From the NCBI GenBank assembly GCA_015499995.1, contig JADNRV010000386.1, forward strand, positions 1-41,006: a stretch of DNA of 41,006 nucleotides, read 5' to 3'. Of the stretch, positions 29,228 to 40,857 are shown one piece after another. The translations under genes and the position numbers were made by a program. A model generated the notes under the pieces. It was given only the letters and a program-made list of their open reading frames with translations. It searched no databases and had not been told where the DNA came from. Position 1 is the first letter of the stretch; every line of letters begins with the position of its first letter. The DNA comes from Flammula alnicola (taxonomy: Eukaryota; Basidiomycota; Agaricomycetes; Agaricales; Strophariaceae).

Positions 29228-31205
29228 ATGATTAAAGCCGCTACCCTTCTAGGTGCCTTTTTATGCCTGGGTGCTGCCAATGCCCATCTTGCAGCATTCC
29301 ACAAGGGCATGTACTGCCTTAACGTGCGTGGTTTGCTATTTTTCTGGGTGTTCATGGGCTAAAAAAGCCTTCTGTTCTTAGGGCCCCACTTCGAGTACCG
29401 ATCTCAACTCGTACGCTATCGTGTCGCCTCTTTACCAACTCCCTTTCAGCGGTTGGTGGTGTGAGTGTCTCTCTCATTCCTAACGGTTCGCGAACTTATT
29501 TGTGCTTTTTATAGTCCACGGTTTTAATGGCGTAAGCATGGTGCCTTCAAAAGACGCTTAGAACTGTTTTGAGCTTTGAATTTTGTAGTGCAACAATTAC
29601 CCTCCCCCGGACGGCGATTACGTCGACTTGTGAGTGCCTCTAAAATCCCGATGAAGCCAATCCTAATTCCCTCGAAGACCCGCAGGTGGAAGTTTCCAAG
29701 TTGAAATCGCCTCAAACCGTGCAAAGACCTCCTTGTCCTACGGAGGACGCGACATGTCTGACTGGCCTGACGGTCAGACTTACCCCGAGAACTATGTTCG
29801 TCGTCGTTCCCAGGCCCTGATATCGCCGTTGTCGTTGTGTTAAAGCCTTCCTATCTGAATACAGAATATCCCCACGTGTATCACATCCCCCAACAGTAAG
29901 TATTTTTCGTATATCTCCTTAAATGTTGACTTACGGCCTCTTTTCTCCGCACAGTGCACGCCCAGAACCAGTCTATGGCCGCTGGTACCGCTTTTGCTAT
30001 CTCCTATCAGGTATGTCGTGGGTTATATTATTATCGTAAAATATCTCACCTTCGATAGTCTGATATCACGAAAGTGACGCCCGAAAACCTTGTGGTCTTC
30101 ACCGTTCGCTACAAGTGAGTGGTTGGCGCGGTTCTTTTCATGTATCTGAGGCTGATCTCTCAAACAAGCACTCCATGGAAGCGAGTTCTCAATTATGATG
30201 TACCAGCCGCTATGCCTCCCTGCCCTGCCGGAGGTTGTATCTGTGCAGTGAGTAATCTTTCTCGTCCATTCGATGATTGTTTTACTTAACCGTTAATTAT
30301 AGTGGGGTTGGGTATGCCTTTTCTACCTCCTGCGTTTAACCAGGCCTTGAAAACTGACATTATCCTTTCCCTATCCCTCCAGGTGCCAAACGGGTTCGTC
30401 TTTCCTTCTCTTTCCTAGAACCACGTATCATTGTCAAAATATAATCATCTAGATGTGGACAGCCCAACATGTACCATACGCCCTACAAGTGCCGCGTTTC
30501 CGGGTCCAGCAGCAATACTCCGTTAGCCACCCCCAAGCCGCCTGTTTGGTGCGAAGGAAACCCCGGAGGTTGCACTAAAGGAGCGAAGCAGATGATCTAC
30601 TGGAACAGAACGAGGGCGACAACATTGTCGTCAATGGGTATGACCTGGCTGGGGAGTTCAAGTCGCCAGCGTATAACTCGAAGCTCGGCTTCCCCGATGG
30701 TATGTTCTCTTGACTTCCTTTCGTCGCCGCTTCTTTGCAGTATAGTATCTTTGTGTCCGGCTTGGCTGACCTATTTATTTGAACGATTCAGGTGCTCAAA
30801 ACGACATTTTCGCTGGTCCTGCCTCCGGAGGCTCGTCGAGCTCGGGTAGCTCTTCCAGCTCAAGTGGTTCCTCAGCCCTGGAAGTTCAAGCGGTTCATCC
30901 AGCTCTGGAAGTTCAAGCGGTTCATCCAGCTCTGGAATTCAAGCGGTTCCTCAAGCCCTGGAAACTCAAGTGGTTCATCCAGCTCTGGAAGCTCGAACTC
31001 TGGTTCCGCTAGCAGCTCTTCCCCCGCCTCACCCGCTGCGCCTTCGGGATCTACGACCGGCAGCACCAACACCAACTCTTCCTCAGGATCCGCCGCCGCC
31101 GGCGGTGTCATCCCGCCTGCCATCCCCAACAAGGCGCCTTCGTGCAAGAAACGCCGACGCGCTTTGGGCGACAATGGACGAGCCTCGTCAAGAAGTCCTC
31201 TCTGA
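29228..31205 (+). CDS. AA14-like lytic polysaccharide monooxygenase with Ser/Gly-rich tail (frame broken)
   Basis: Model: 29228-29323, 29382-29460, 29515-29531, 29589-29629, 29688-29805, 29865-29895, 29955-30010, 30059-30114, 30169-30247, 30303-30311, 30383-30393, 30453-30699, 30792-31205. The signal peptide ([19 protein letters not shown]) leaves histidine as first mature residue ([10 protein letters not shown]), the copper-binding N-terminus of such enzymes. AA14-type features follow: [46 protein letters not shown] (its His is a candidate second ligand), [11 protein letters not shown] and [21 protein letters not shown]14 enzymes were described as oxidising xylan on cellulose in wood-decay fungi; the substrate here is not known. 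A low-complexity Ser/Gly tail and a basic end (PSCKKRRR) follow. One base is missing near 30604-30606 and two more in the tail, so the frame is broken; this may be decay or sequence error. Two exons are only 9 and 11 nt. Confidence 0.82.
30835..30996 (+). repeat. minisatellite coding the Ser/Gly linker
   Basis: A unit of about 27 bp containing AGTTCAAGCGGTTCATCCAG is repeated in near-perfect tandem, followed by degenerate versions. In the frame of the enzyme it encodes [13 protein letters not shown] sequence. Two units have lost one base each (near 30873-30875 and 30935-30937), which moves the serine frame. Confidence 0.7.
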
Positions 31206-32099
31206 TCGTGGATATCGCGTCGCATAGACGTCATAACCGCCGCCGCGGCTTCTAAGCTCCTCTTCACCTCCGCACGCCCGTCGCTCCTTCGCCTCATGAT
31301 CAGTGCACTGGCGCCACACTAATTTCATATATCCCATATACCCGGAATTGACTTCCGTCCTGCCGTCCGTCCGTCCGAGATGGGGCTAGGCCGAGGCGGC
31401 TTGACGTCTCCTCTCCCCTACTCGATGATCCTGTTGTTTGTCTCTCACCTCAAAGTTATGCTTTGCCTATTTCCTCGACATATATTTGATATCATCTTAC
31501 CTTGCGTTGCTTGTTGCCTTGGTAGACCGTTGGAGTCTGGATGACCCCACGTTGTAAAGGTAGATACTATCCTATCCGCCCACCTGCTTGTTTTGTGCCT
31601 ATCGTGCATGCTCAACCGTATACCTGTTTCTCGTTGTCGATCTGGCCACATAGGCCTGCGTAGTACATACCATTTTTTTTTGCTTGTTTTTGAGATGTAG
31701 ACATTACATTACATACTCTTTGTTGTTGGTGTTGTAGTAGAGCATGTTTTTTTTTGTTAATCACTCGGAGCGTGCATACGCCTGGGCAGAGATTCTGTTC
31801 AACATGAGCGCGTGGTCAGCACGATACACGACGTCATGATCAGTCATCAAGCTCAAGCTTCAAATGAGGCCATTCACACCTGCCAGTAGGCATCGTGGGG
31901 GGATGTTGAGGTGGGGTTTTCGATATTAATAGACAGTACTGTAAATATGCATTAAGGCGTGCGCAAAGCTCTACACTCGAACCGACGATAGCAGAGGATA
32001 TCATAACCGGCTCATCCATAAATAAATCTCTTGACGCACAGAGCGCGCCATCTAAATAGCTCTCCTTTCCCAGCTCCGACCAGCAGCAACCTGGCCCGA
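31206..32099. other. 3' regions of two converging genes
   Basis: The AA14-like gene (+) and the carrier gene (-) converge here. The sequence holds T-runs near 31675 and 31748 but no ORF with a recognisable product. Confidence 0.4.
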
Positions 32100-33379
32100 T
32101 TAGACGTACTTGCCAAAGAGAGGTATCAACGACTGTGCCAGCGTGTAGCTGAACACCAATTTAGGGCCCACGACGAGGATCTGTGACAGGGATGTGTCAG
32201 TTCGGCGCAGCGGAGAGAAGGAGGAACGGATGGCGAGAGTGCTGACCTTGGGTGTCAAGCCCTTGAAGAAGGCAGTCGGGCCTTCATTTTTGATGAGGTC
32301 TTTCACCACGGTGAATCCGGAGACCTTGCGCTCAAAGTTGGCGTTCTGGATCCGGGTCTTGACGGTATCTAGGGGTGCGGCGACGGTGATCGATGCGACG
32401 GCACCTGCGATCGACGCGATGAAGTTCTGCCCCCATGTCGCTTTTGAGTAGTCAGTCACGCCGAGGGCATACTCTTTTGTGACGGCCGAGGCACCGAAGA
32501 GCTGTATTTCAAATAAATAAAAAAGCGGGGAAACTATGAGATTCAACAGGAAAACGAATACTCGACGAAAAGCACGCACCGCAAAGCTTCCTGGGGCGTT
32601 ACGGGCCATTGTCCATCCCCAACCACGATACAAAGTAGTACCCTCCTCTCGGAAGATTCGGATGACACCACGCCCTCGGAAAGCTTCCGGGTTCACTTGG
32701 CGTTTAATTTTCAGAGCATCCAAGGGCAATAGAACCTTGGAAAGCATGAGAATGAGTTAAAGAGTCTTCTCCGAGTGTTCCAAATCCACATACGACTTCT
32801 CCGATACCAGTCAAGCTGAGAAGGAAACGCGTTAAATCACGAGACAAGAATTGACCAGGAAGACATGGTATACATACCTTCCGGCTGTAGCCTGCATCAT
32901 CATCTTCCCTTTACGTTCGCCGAAGGTGTTGTTGAATTGGGTCTTGTAGTGCTTGTTGATGAGGTCGTTGAACCATGGTTGGCCACCGAACTTGTACACT
33001 CGTTGCGCAACCTTGTAACCAGCGGCGTAACCAAGACCAGGGAAGAGAGAAAAGAATTTGCGAGCAAGGGGTGCTGTTGCAGCATCCCGGAAGATGATGG
33101 GCGACAAGGTAGAGAAAGAAACCTGTTGAACAGCGATCGTGAGCTAACTCCGCGTGCAAAGAACCCGGTAGAACACACCTTGGCCTTGTTACTCATCAAC
33201 CGTTTCGCAACGGTATCCACAGGATGGAAAATGAGAAGCTCGGCAACACCTAATAAAAACCAATGCAGTTAGTGAACAAGCAATCACAAGGCGAGCAAGT
33301 GTGGGGATTCACCAGATGCTCCCGATCCCAATACCCTAGCAGTTCCAGAATCCTTTCCATGTGAAGAAGGGGGCGACAT
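32100..33379 (-). CDS. GGC1: mitochondrial GTP/GDP carrier (mitochondrial carrier family)
   Basis: Model of seven exons: 33379-33313, 33249-33179, 33122-32878, 32815-32794, 32735-32580, 32501-32247, 32180-32100; 298 aa, all GT-AG. The three tandem repeats of the family each carry the PxD signature: HPVDTVAKR, LPLDALKIKR and APLDTVKTR. Sequence between them (FPGLGYAAGYKV, RVYKFGGQPWFNDLI, LYRGWGWTMARNAPGSF, TDYSKATWGQNFIASIAGA, LVVGPKLVFSYTLAQSLIP) matches what I know of yeast Ggc1 and its fungal orthologues. The protein sits in the inner mitochondrial membrane and exchanges matrix GDP for cytosolic GTP; in yeast its loss disturbs iron balance and mitochondrial DNA. Start, frame and length are as expected and I see no defect. 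The gene symbol is by homology. Confidence 0.92.
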
Positions 33380-33593
33380 GGTGGTATTGGTGAGGGATAT
33401 CAAAAAGCAAGGAGAGGGATATATAGGAAACGGGAGCGCTGCTGTGCACAAGGTCTGCTTCGCGTTCACAGCAGCCTGTAGCAAAAAATGTTTTAAAAAA
33501 GGTAAAGATCTTGCCCAACAAGCGCAAATAATCGGTCCGCCTTTCCCTGGCACTGGCATGTTCAAAGTAAGTCACCATCACTGCGCGTCTTAA

Positions 33594-35280
33594 ATCTTTC
33601 TACCAAACCCACTTCAAGCTCAAACTCGAGACCTGCGTGTGCTACATGCTCATATAACTTTGAATTTGGGATATCAGGCATAGAATAGGTAGCCAATTCA
33701 ACTCATGGAATGATGGGCGCTAACTTTCGACCAGCGCTACGGCGCAAAAACTCCTCAGACAACAAGGATACACCACTCGCCATTCGATCGGAAGAGTGCC
33801 ATCGCTCTTACTCCGACACGCCATTGGCACCATAGAGAAAGGCAGAAATTAACGGCAAGTAATGGAAACCCGAATTGAAATGGCCACCAGATTGGAGTAC
33901 GCCAGGCTTCACAATCAAACCTAGCCAGTTCTTAAACTTCCATTCGAACTGGCATACATGATTTCAAATTCGCCCAATACACCATCCAATGGCGATTCGG
34001 TCAGGATCGAAGTCGCAATTTCTCATGTCTGTCGTTCATGGCGCTCGATCTCCATTGCATGCCCAGATTGTGGTTCTATTTCAATCATCCTTCAGGCGCG
34101 GTACAACGGCAAGAGTCAATTCATCGCCTTGTCACATACTTGGAGAGATCCCGCAATAAACTACTAAATCTTTCCTTCATGTCTCCTCCGAAGGCCGTAG
34201 CGTCGGGCGCCCAGCTTCGCGAACGTGTTGGAGACAATAATACCCTCCCGTTGGCGACAATTATCGATATCAATTACCCAGACCTGGCCTGCCAATTACT
34301 TCTTCGAGCGACTCGAATCCTTTCCGCTCCAAATCTTGAACTATTGGAGATTTGTACGAGCGAATTCAATGTCGGCGGATACAGCGGGTCACATATCGCA
34401 GATGTTTCCTAAGAGGGACACCCAAATTAAATCTCTCAGGATGATTCGAGGTGTTTTATATCGTACCATCCGCCAATCACTAATCTTACTACCATTCAAC
34501 TGGAAAATCCATCCTCCTATCCTGTCATTTACACGTGGCCATCCTTTCTTGCTCTCATCGGTTCTTCGACTTTGGTAAACCTTTCATTAGCGGGAAATTT
34601 ATTTGGGAGGCCGCTTAGGTTCATTCAGCCTACCACTATTACAGCGCCTAGTTTGACGAATTTCCGATGCAGTGACACGAATGTCGCACGTTGTATGTGG
34701 GATTTCATTCGAGCTCCTCGATTGCAGCTCCTCGTTCTGAAAGGAACGCCCGTGGACCAATGGACATTGCCACACAGCATAGTCTCTGGTGCTAATAATC
34801 CTCCACTATTCCCCTCCTTGAAGGTACTGGCTATCGTCAATTGCAAATCCACGCACGGTGCTACTTACCGCCTTGCCGAAGCAACGAAAAACATCACTCG
34901 CTAGTGGTTCTCAAGAGCCACTAGGGCAGGACAGCGTTGTCGAATATATAATCCAGGTCCAGATTCTCTGGCCTCACCTCAAGGACCCTCACATTTCTCA
35001 ACTTTGCGGGTACTTACTTCGACGGCCTGGATGCGAGCGAAGCGCTGGCGCTCGTCGAACGTCGCGTCGAAATCTTGCAAACACATTTCACCATAGGCAT
35101 ACTTGACCGGCATGACGATTGGTGGCGACAGGCGGATCCGGTGTCGTGCTGCGTCTTCGGCAGGGAAATTTCCTCCGACCATAGTCACACCAGAAGATGC
35201 CAGCGATCATGTTTCCTTGGCCTCCCGGGATATCACCAATTTCAGACCTTCTTCGGAGTTGCCTTTTATCACGTAAATTA
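33594..35280 (+). pseudogene. F-box/LRR protein, copy 2, degenerate
   Basis: Collinear with copies 1 and 3 from the upstream CTTTCTACCAAAC to the end of the coding region. The start ATG at 33862 is followed after about 20 codons by TAG where copy 1 has a sense codon. The F-box core (SHVCRSWRSISIACP) is open from 33958, but the frame changes soon after. The LRR-like region is split over at least three frames (34225-34578, 34572-34904, 34858-35106), with clear family phrases such as APRLQLLVLKGTP and DRHDDWWRQADP. It lacks the 8-bp insertion of copy 1. Many independent changes show that this copy has been dead for some time. Confidence 0.85.
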
Positions 35281-35603
35281 TGTCCAGTAATAATTTTCTT
35301 TTTCACTGCGAATAAAGATCTCCAGCTCTAATCAAATGCATAGTCGTTGTTACTGGTTTATCTTAACTTCCCCTCGTCGTTCTAAATGTTGTTGTCAAAT
35401 GTTTTATGTACATATGTAGGAGGTTTATTTTTGTGAGTACAGTAGCGATCTTTTAGATCTTCAAGTGCTTGGTTATACGAATTGGATTTCAACCCAAAAA
35501 TCTATGTTCAATCAAGATTTGAAGACGGTTATGTGGGTAAGGAAACTGGTTCTACATATTGACTACAGGCTTTGTGGTTTGCGGATTATCCTCGAGATTC
35601 TTC
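35281..35603. other. spacer between F-box pseudogene and HET gene, nothing seen
   Basis: AT-rich 323 bp, probably the 3' ends of the two converging units. No repeat or ORF of note. Confidence 0.4.
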
Positions 35604-37151
35604 CTACAAGTACGTAGTCACATATTTCCTGCCATGCTCGCCTAACCGAGATTTGCTTAGCTCTACACTACTGTGTGGCGAAAGTGTGACTACATCCTGC
35701 GTCTGAACTTTATACGGTTTTAAATCATTTGGTTCGAGGTCCTCGATTGAACTGACTACCGAAGAAGGCACAATACCAAATAGAAACGCATGGCACATGT
35801 TTGGAATCGTAAAGGCATGTTTCGTCTGTGTGAAGGTCCAGATACCAAAGAAGAATTGGTTTAAATGAGCCCCACCGTCGGTGCGAGACAGGAAGAAAGG
35901 CTTGTGCACATGAAATGCCACTGGTTCACTGCACCAGGGGGATACCAAGGTCATCGAAAGAAGACATCGGAACTTGACCGAGCCGTTGGCGACGAGTTCT
36001 TGCAGTGCTTGCTCAGAACTAATAAACTCTGCCCGAATGACTATTAATCCCACTCTGAGTCCGACATGTGTTAGGATCATTGGTTTGCTGGGGGCGAACT
36101 TGGACCAGTCCAGTTGAGGAGAATGCTTCAGATAGCACTCCAGACCTGATGGAAGAACGGAAGAGGAATGTATGGCGCTAGAGATAGGTATCCCTGCCCA
36201 GTTTAGAACATCCAAGGGATTGCTGTGGGAGGTCAAAATAGCCTCCATAAGCCGCAAGAATGCCCGCTGTTCGCCCTCGCCATACGCAATCGGGAAGCTG
36301 ACGTTGAAGATCCCCATGAGAGAATAAGCTCTATCCTCTCCCCTAGTGGTCGTTCTTTTCGCGGCCCACACCATCCTGGATGCGATGCCACTACCGGTGA
36401 CCCCAGGTTCGTGCGTTATTAGATCCCGAGGCCCGATTCCAGTGGATTTCGCGATTGTGTTTAATATTTCAGGAAGGGGTTCTCCAGGATCAAGGACAGA
36501 TGGTGGTGTGATGTTTCGCTTGTCAACCCCATCGGCGGCCCGGGTCAAGGGTCTCCAATCCGTGCAGTAGAACTTCATTCGCGCTGGAGCCAAGAGTTCC
36601 TGCAGAGTCCATCCACGCGTAAACCAGCGATCGTTTGGCATATCAGTGAGGGAAGTGGTTTCAGAGAGATAGGCTATGCAAATGTAGGAATCACGGTACC
36701 AGCGATACATCGACCGGATGGATTCATCGAGTTCGGAGGTGCTATCCTTGTTGATGCAGATGGTGTCCATCCAAGCAAGGGATACGCCGTGCTGCTCTCT
36801 CGCGACTTTACAAAACCCTTCGAGCTTTCTGTACCCTGTTCCGCGCCTTGTCCGCATTGATTGCCATTTCTGTGGATCTTTCGTATCGCTGTATAGGACC
36901 TCAGGCTTCTTCCCGAGCCACGTATGCGATAGGATGGCGTAGCGTGCATGTTCCTCAATCAACTTTTCCATGATAAGCGCCTCTACTGTGTCTTTGGGTG
37001 TCCATGATGCGAGCGTCCCCATCGCCTGAGTCGTCAGGTTGACAACGTCCTCCTTGGCGATGTTCGCCACAACAGGACCCAAGACATGTCGAACGATGGC
37101 GCTCCTCTCGATGAGCTTCATTTCAGGAAGCTGCAATAACCGGATCGGCAT
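35604..37151 (-). CDS. HET-domain protein
   Basis: A single open frame with the canonical Agaricomycete HET layout: RYAILSHTWLG, then GYRKLEGFCKVA, SLAWMDTICINK, RSMYRWYRDSYICIAYL, WFTRGWTLQELLAP, and later GEDRAYSLMGIFNVSFPIAY. HET domains are related to TIR domains and take part in non-self recognition and regulated cell death in fungi; the exact role here is unknown. I start at ATG 37151 (MPIRLLQLPEMK), giving 515 residues. The frame is open farther upstream (PIHQALENAVLKYVNNR) behind a good acceptor at about 37202, so one or more 5' exons are likely, perhaps the acidic frame at 37224-37409. I could not find a donor in matching phase. No NACHT or repeat domain follows the HET region. Confidence 0.85.
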   Translation of the reverse strand: MPIRLLQLPEMKLIERSAIVRHVLGPVVANIAKEDVVNLTTQAMGTLASWTPKDTVEALIMEKLIEEHARYAILSHTWLGKKPEVLYSDTKDPQKWQSMRTRRGTGYRKLEGFCKVAREQHGVSLAWMDTICINKDSTSELDESIRSMYRWYRDSYICIAYLSETTSLTDMPNDRWFTRGWTLQELLAPARMKFYCTDWRPLTRAADGVDKRNITPPSVLDPGEPLPEILNTIAKSTGIGPRDLITHEPGVTGSGIASRMVWAAKRTTTRGEDRAYSLMGIFNVSFPIAYGEGEQRAFLRLMEAILTSHSNPLDVLNWAGIPISSAIHSSSVLPSGLECYLKHSPQLDWSKFAPSKPMILTHVGLRVGLIVIRAEFISSEQALQELVANGSVKFRCLLSMTLVSPWCSEPVAFHVHKPFFLSRTDGGAHLNQFFFGIWTFTQTKHAFTIPNMCHAFLFGIVPSSVVSSIEDLEPNDLKPYKVQTQDVVTLSPHSSVELSKSRLGEHGRKYVTTYL

Positions 37152-37738
37152 TCGATTGTTGACATACTTTAGCACTGCGTTCTCTAGCGCTTGGTGAATT
37201 GGCTGCCATCAGATGGATTGTAATCAATCATAAAGAGAGTCATCTGCACCTTTATGGAATGGATCGCGATCCAAAGGTTCGTCATCCGACTCGGAGCCAT
37301 CTGAATACGACGAGGGATGATCGTCCGATGGGCCGTCGCTGTCGGGAGGTCCAGAACGCCGTAGTGGTTTGAAATGAAGGGTAAGCCAGCCTAAGGTTGG
37401 AGTGAACATAGTAGTCAGTTGGCAGTCATGACCCTGAGGTAGGTTTGCATGAGCTCACCTGAGGATGGCATTGACGTAGTAACAAGTGATGGGAGGGAAA
37501 AATAACTTGTCTATGAACTTAAGGGCCCGAAGGGAGTTATCGATCTTCCAGTAATTCGGAACTGCTGGCAATCATGTCATTGTGTGACATCTGAATGAAA
37601 GAGGCGCCTCGAGGTTGCTCCGAGATTGCCGCGAGGACTTTGACAACACATAGAATTAGGTGATAAGACCGATCTTGGCTTGCATTTAGTAGCTGGATGT
37701 CCGAGCATAGGAATTAACGGGTTGTAGTTTATGGTACA
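37152..37738. other. probable unresolved 5' exons of the HET gene
   Basis: On the - strand, coding-like stretches appear (SLRALKFIDKLFFPP near 37530; an acidic segment DGPSDDHPSSYSDGSESDDE at 37224-37409), with plausible splice sites between them. The phases do not fit in every junction. It may be the HET 5' end or a separate decayed gene. Confidence 0.3.
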
Positions 37739-38421
37739 TCAATTCGAGGAATAGCGTAGATGGGGTGAAAGCAGTGATAGCAAGATAGAAAACTGATAGC
37801 AAAGAGAGAAGCACGATGGATAGAACGCGATAGGTTGAATGACGGCGCCAGCGAGGCTAGGGTTGAGACTCTTTGCGAGGATAGACTTGTCAGTCTTGAC
37901 AGGAAACAACTTCCGGAAAGCGGTCAACAAGACCGAAGCAGTGTCCTGAAACCAAGATCAAAAAAAGTATGCGTGCATTTAAGTGCTATTGAGACGTACC
38001 TTGACCGCGTTACCCTCCATCCAAAAACCACGCGACGTCACAGGTATTTTCTCCTCGAAAATAGTTCGCGTATCAGCGTCGTCATCGCCAACGTCGGTTG
38101 ACTGTATTAGAGGAGGTTAGAGGGTAGACTACACGCAATGACATCAAACTCACTGAATCAGTTCGAAGGATGTAAGAGAATTGCGGGTACTCCGAGGGCT
38201 CCACGTCGCGTAGATCTATCGTTTTCTAAAACGCGTGTTATTAATAGCCAGCAAACTGCAACACGGTGTTCACGTACCATCAGATATTCCGGAACACTTG
38301 GAGGCCTTGCGGGTAATTCATCAACCTCGATTTTGATGACAGAAGGACGTGGTGGAATAAAAACTCTATCCGAGGTGAGAACGAGCGCGATAGAGGGCAA
38401 GGGCAGGCGAGAAAGAGGCAT
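37739..38421 (-). CDS. spliced protein of unknown function, 174 aa
   Basis: Exons 38421-38278, 38225-38154, 38101-38000 and 37945-37739 join in phase with GT-AG introns of 52-54 nt. The product begins MPLSRLPLPSIALVLTSDRV. It contains IKIEVDELPARPPSVPEYLM, DLRDVEPSEYPQFSYILRT and a helical part TASVLLTAFRKLFPVKTDKS, and ends in a hydrophobic stretch. I recognise no family. The clean splicing of the first three introns supports a real gene. The last exon could be cut short by splicing to sequence below 37738, making this the front of the HET gene. Confidence 0.5.
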
Positions 38422-38998
38422 TTCAACGAAGAAAAGGTGGAAAGGTAAGGCGAAATTGAGTTCGAGGCTGATAGGAGAGTTATTAGGGGGTTGAAATAAT
38501 GAAAGTGACACGGGATAAAAGCAACCGTCGAGTGGTGGTGAGAACGGGAGAGTCTGTCGGCGAGTTTGAATATTTGAATGCCGACATTCACGAGACACGC
38601 TCCCGAAGACTTGTTCTCGAAACCAGCTTATGTGGGGCAACATCCCCACCGTACTGGAATCGTCCACTTCGAAAGTCCTCCCAGTCATTGCTAGGCCAGG
38701 TGTTTAGAATGCGGGAACGACAGAAATGGTTCTCGATGCTGGTTGCCGTACCCAACCGACAACCAATCTTGCACCTCGTTCAGAACATGTCGAATCGCCT
38801 AAGATCGAGGTGGCGGCGGCGAGCTGGATCTAATTATGCAAGCGTCACCAAATGGCGCTGGCACCCGTGGCAGACGCCCCCATGAACGAGAAACAACGTA
38901 GTAGGTTTCAAGATGTAAACGAGTGTAAACGGCAATCGTTTCCAAACCGGTCCGCTTTCCCGGGTCCCCACAGAAGGCCCATATCGTGCCCCTTTGAC
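38422..38998. other. spacer, no gene recognised
   Basis: Leader and promoter of the - strand gene at 38421, then about 400 bp with small unrelated open frames before the duplicated F-box upstream block begins. Confidence 0.35.
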
Positions 38999-39412
38999 TC
39001 TTTCTACCAAACTACTGCCACTTCACGCTCAACTCGAGTCTTCCGAGTGTCTGAATACCTTAAGGCCTCCTATAACTCTGAATTTAGGGTATCAGCTATT
39101 GAATAGGTGAATAACTCGCTTTTCAACGCATGGAATGACGGGCGCTAACGTTTGTCATAACGCAATGCCAGGCTGGCGAACGACCCAAACTTCCTCAAAG
39201 CAAAAACTAGAGCTTTTCAAACCTCTCTTTCGTTCATTTAAAACTTATTGGCTTTCCTTCCCACAACGTATAAAACCATCACGGTGCGCGAAACCCCTCT
39301 CGACAACGGAGGTGCGCCACCCGCCACTCGATCGGAAGAGTGGCATGCTTCGCTGAGCGCTCTTATTCCGAGACCATTTTATCATAGAGAATATAGAAAT
39401 TCAGGCCAAGTA
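38999..39412 (+). repeat. duplicated upstream region of F-box copy 3
   Basis: Matches the upstream sequence of copies 1 and 2 in the same order (TTTCTACCAAAC, GGCCTCCTATAAC, GCATGGAATGACGGGCGCTAA). It marks the left end of the duplicated unit. Confidence 0.6.
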
Positions 39413-40857
39413 ATGGAAACCCCATTGGAAACAGAGATCAGACTGGAGTGTGCCAGGATCCTTAATCAGACTTGCCGGTTCTTAAACTTCCATTCGAACT
39501 GGCAAATATGATTTTAACCTCGCCCACGACACATCACCGAATAGTGATTCGGTCGGGATAGGAGTTGCAATTTCTCATGTCTGTCGCTCATGGCGCTCAT
39601 CTCCCTGCGTGCCCGGAATTGTGGTCTACTTTCAATAATCCTTCAGGTGCGGTTACCAGTACAACGATTAGTCGCCTCAACACATATTTGAAGAGATCCC
39701 GCAACAAACCACTAAATCTTTCCTTTCATGTCTCTGCCGAAGTTCGTAGCGGTTCGCGCCGCCCAGGTGTCGCAAACGTGCTGGATAAAATGATACTCCA
39801 TGTATCGCGCTGGCGACAATTATCGGTATCGATTACCAACGACTGGCCTTCCAATTACTTCTTCAAACGGCTCCAGTCCCTTTCTGCTCCAAATCTCGAA
39901 ATATTGGAGATTTATACTAGCCAATACACTTTCAACCCGACGCGTGTCACATATCGCGAATGTTTCTTAGGAGGGACACCCAAATTAACATCTCTCAGGA
40001 TGGATTCCAGATGTTTTAAGTCATGCAAACTGCCATGCACTAATCTTACCACCCTTCAACTAGAAAGGTTATCCCCCTACCGCGTCACTCACCCGTGGAC
40101 AGATTTTCTTGACCTCCTCAGATCTTCGAGTTTGGTACACCTTTCCTTATCGGGAGACTTCTTTGCAAAGCCGAGACGCTACATTTCGCCTACCAAGGTT
40201 ACAGCAACTCATTTGAGGAATTTTCGATGCACAGACAAGAATGTCATATGTTTTATGTGGGCTTTCATTCGAGCTCCTCGATTGCAGCTCCTCGTTCTGA
40301 AAGGAACGCCCTTGGACCTATGGGCAATTCCATACAACACAATCTCTGGTGACAACCCTCCACTATTCCCTTCCTTGACGACGCTGGCCGTCATCAATTG
40401 CCAATCCATTCCCATTTGCACTGTCCGCCTTGCGGAAGTAACGAAAAACATCACGCGACTCGTGGTCTCTCATGCTTCTCAAGACCCACTAGAGAAGAAC
40501 AGCATTGTTGACAATATGATCGAGTCCATTGCGAACCCCCAGATCTTCTGGCCTCATCTCAAGGATCTCACATTCCTCCACTATTCAGAGTCCTACTTTG
40601 GTCGTCTGGATGCGAGCTCTGCCTTAAAGCTCGTCATACGTCATATCCAAGTCTCGAAAGCACATTTCACCTTACGCATACTTGGCCGACATGACGATTG
40701 GTGGAGAGTCGCGGATCCGGCATCGTGGATGCGTCTTCGACGGGGAAATTTCCTACAGCTACCAGTCACACCAGGAAATGGAAGTGATCATATTCCTTGG
40801 CCTCCCCGAGAAAGCATTGATTTCAGGTCTATTTCAGAGCTGCCTTTTATCACGTAG
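39413..40857 (+). CDS. F-box/LRR protein, copy 3 (F-box frame broken)
   Basis: The ATG at 39413 (METPLETEIRLE) corresponds to the start of copy 1, but a one-base loss soon after puts the F-box core (LPVLKLPFELANMI) out of frame. A further net loss of two bases around 39590-39612, after the CRSW codons, brings in the long frame. That frame is 430 aa (39565-40857): CPELWSTFNNPSGA, LSAPNLEILEIYTS, LTTLQLERLSPYR, RAPRLQLLVLKGTPLDLW, LGRHDDWWRVADPASWMRL. It keeps the whole LRR-like region and the conserved tail. As in copy 1, the recognition half is open while the SKP1-binding half is lost, and by different mutations. It may make an F-box-less protein from an internal ATG, or be a young pseudogene. 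Confidence 0.65.

Noticed and set aside
30872..31297. - strand ORF opposite the AA14 tail
   Set aside because: An antisense shadow of the Ser/Gly minisatellite.
37224..37409. Acidic 61-codon ORF as a separate gene
   Set aside because: Its position before the HET frame and nearby splice sites make it more likely an exon, but the phase does not close, so it was not annotated as a gene.
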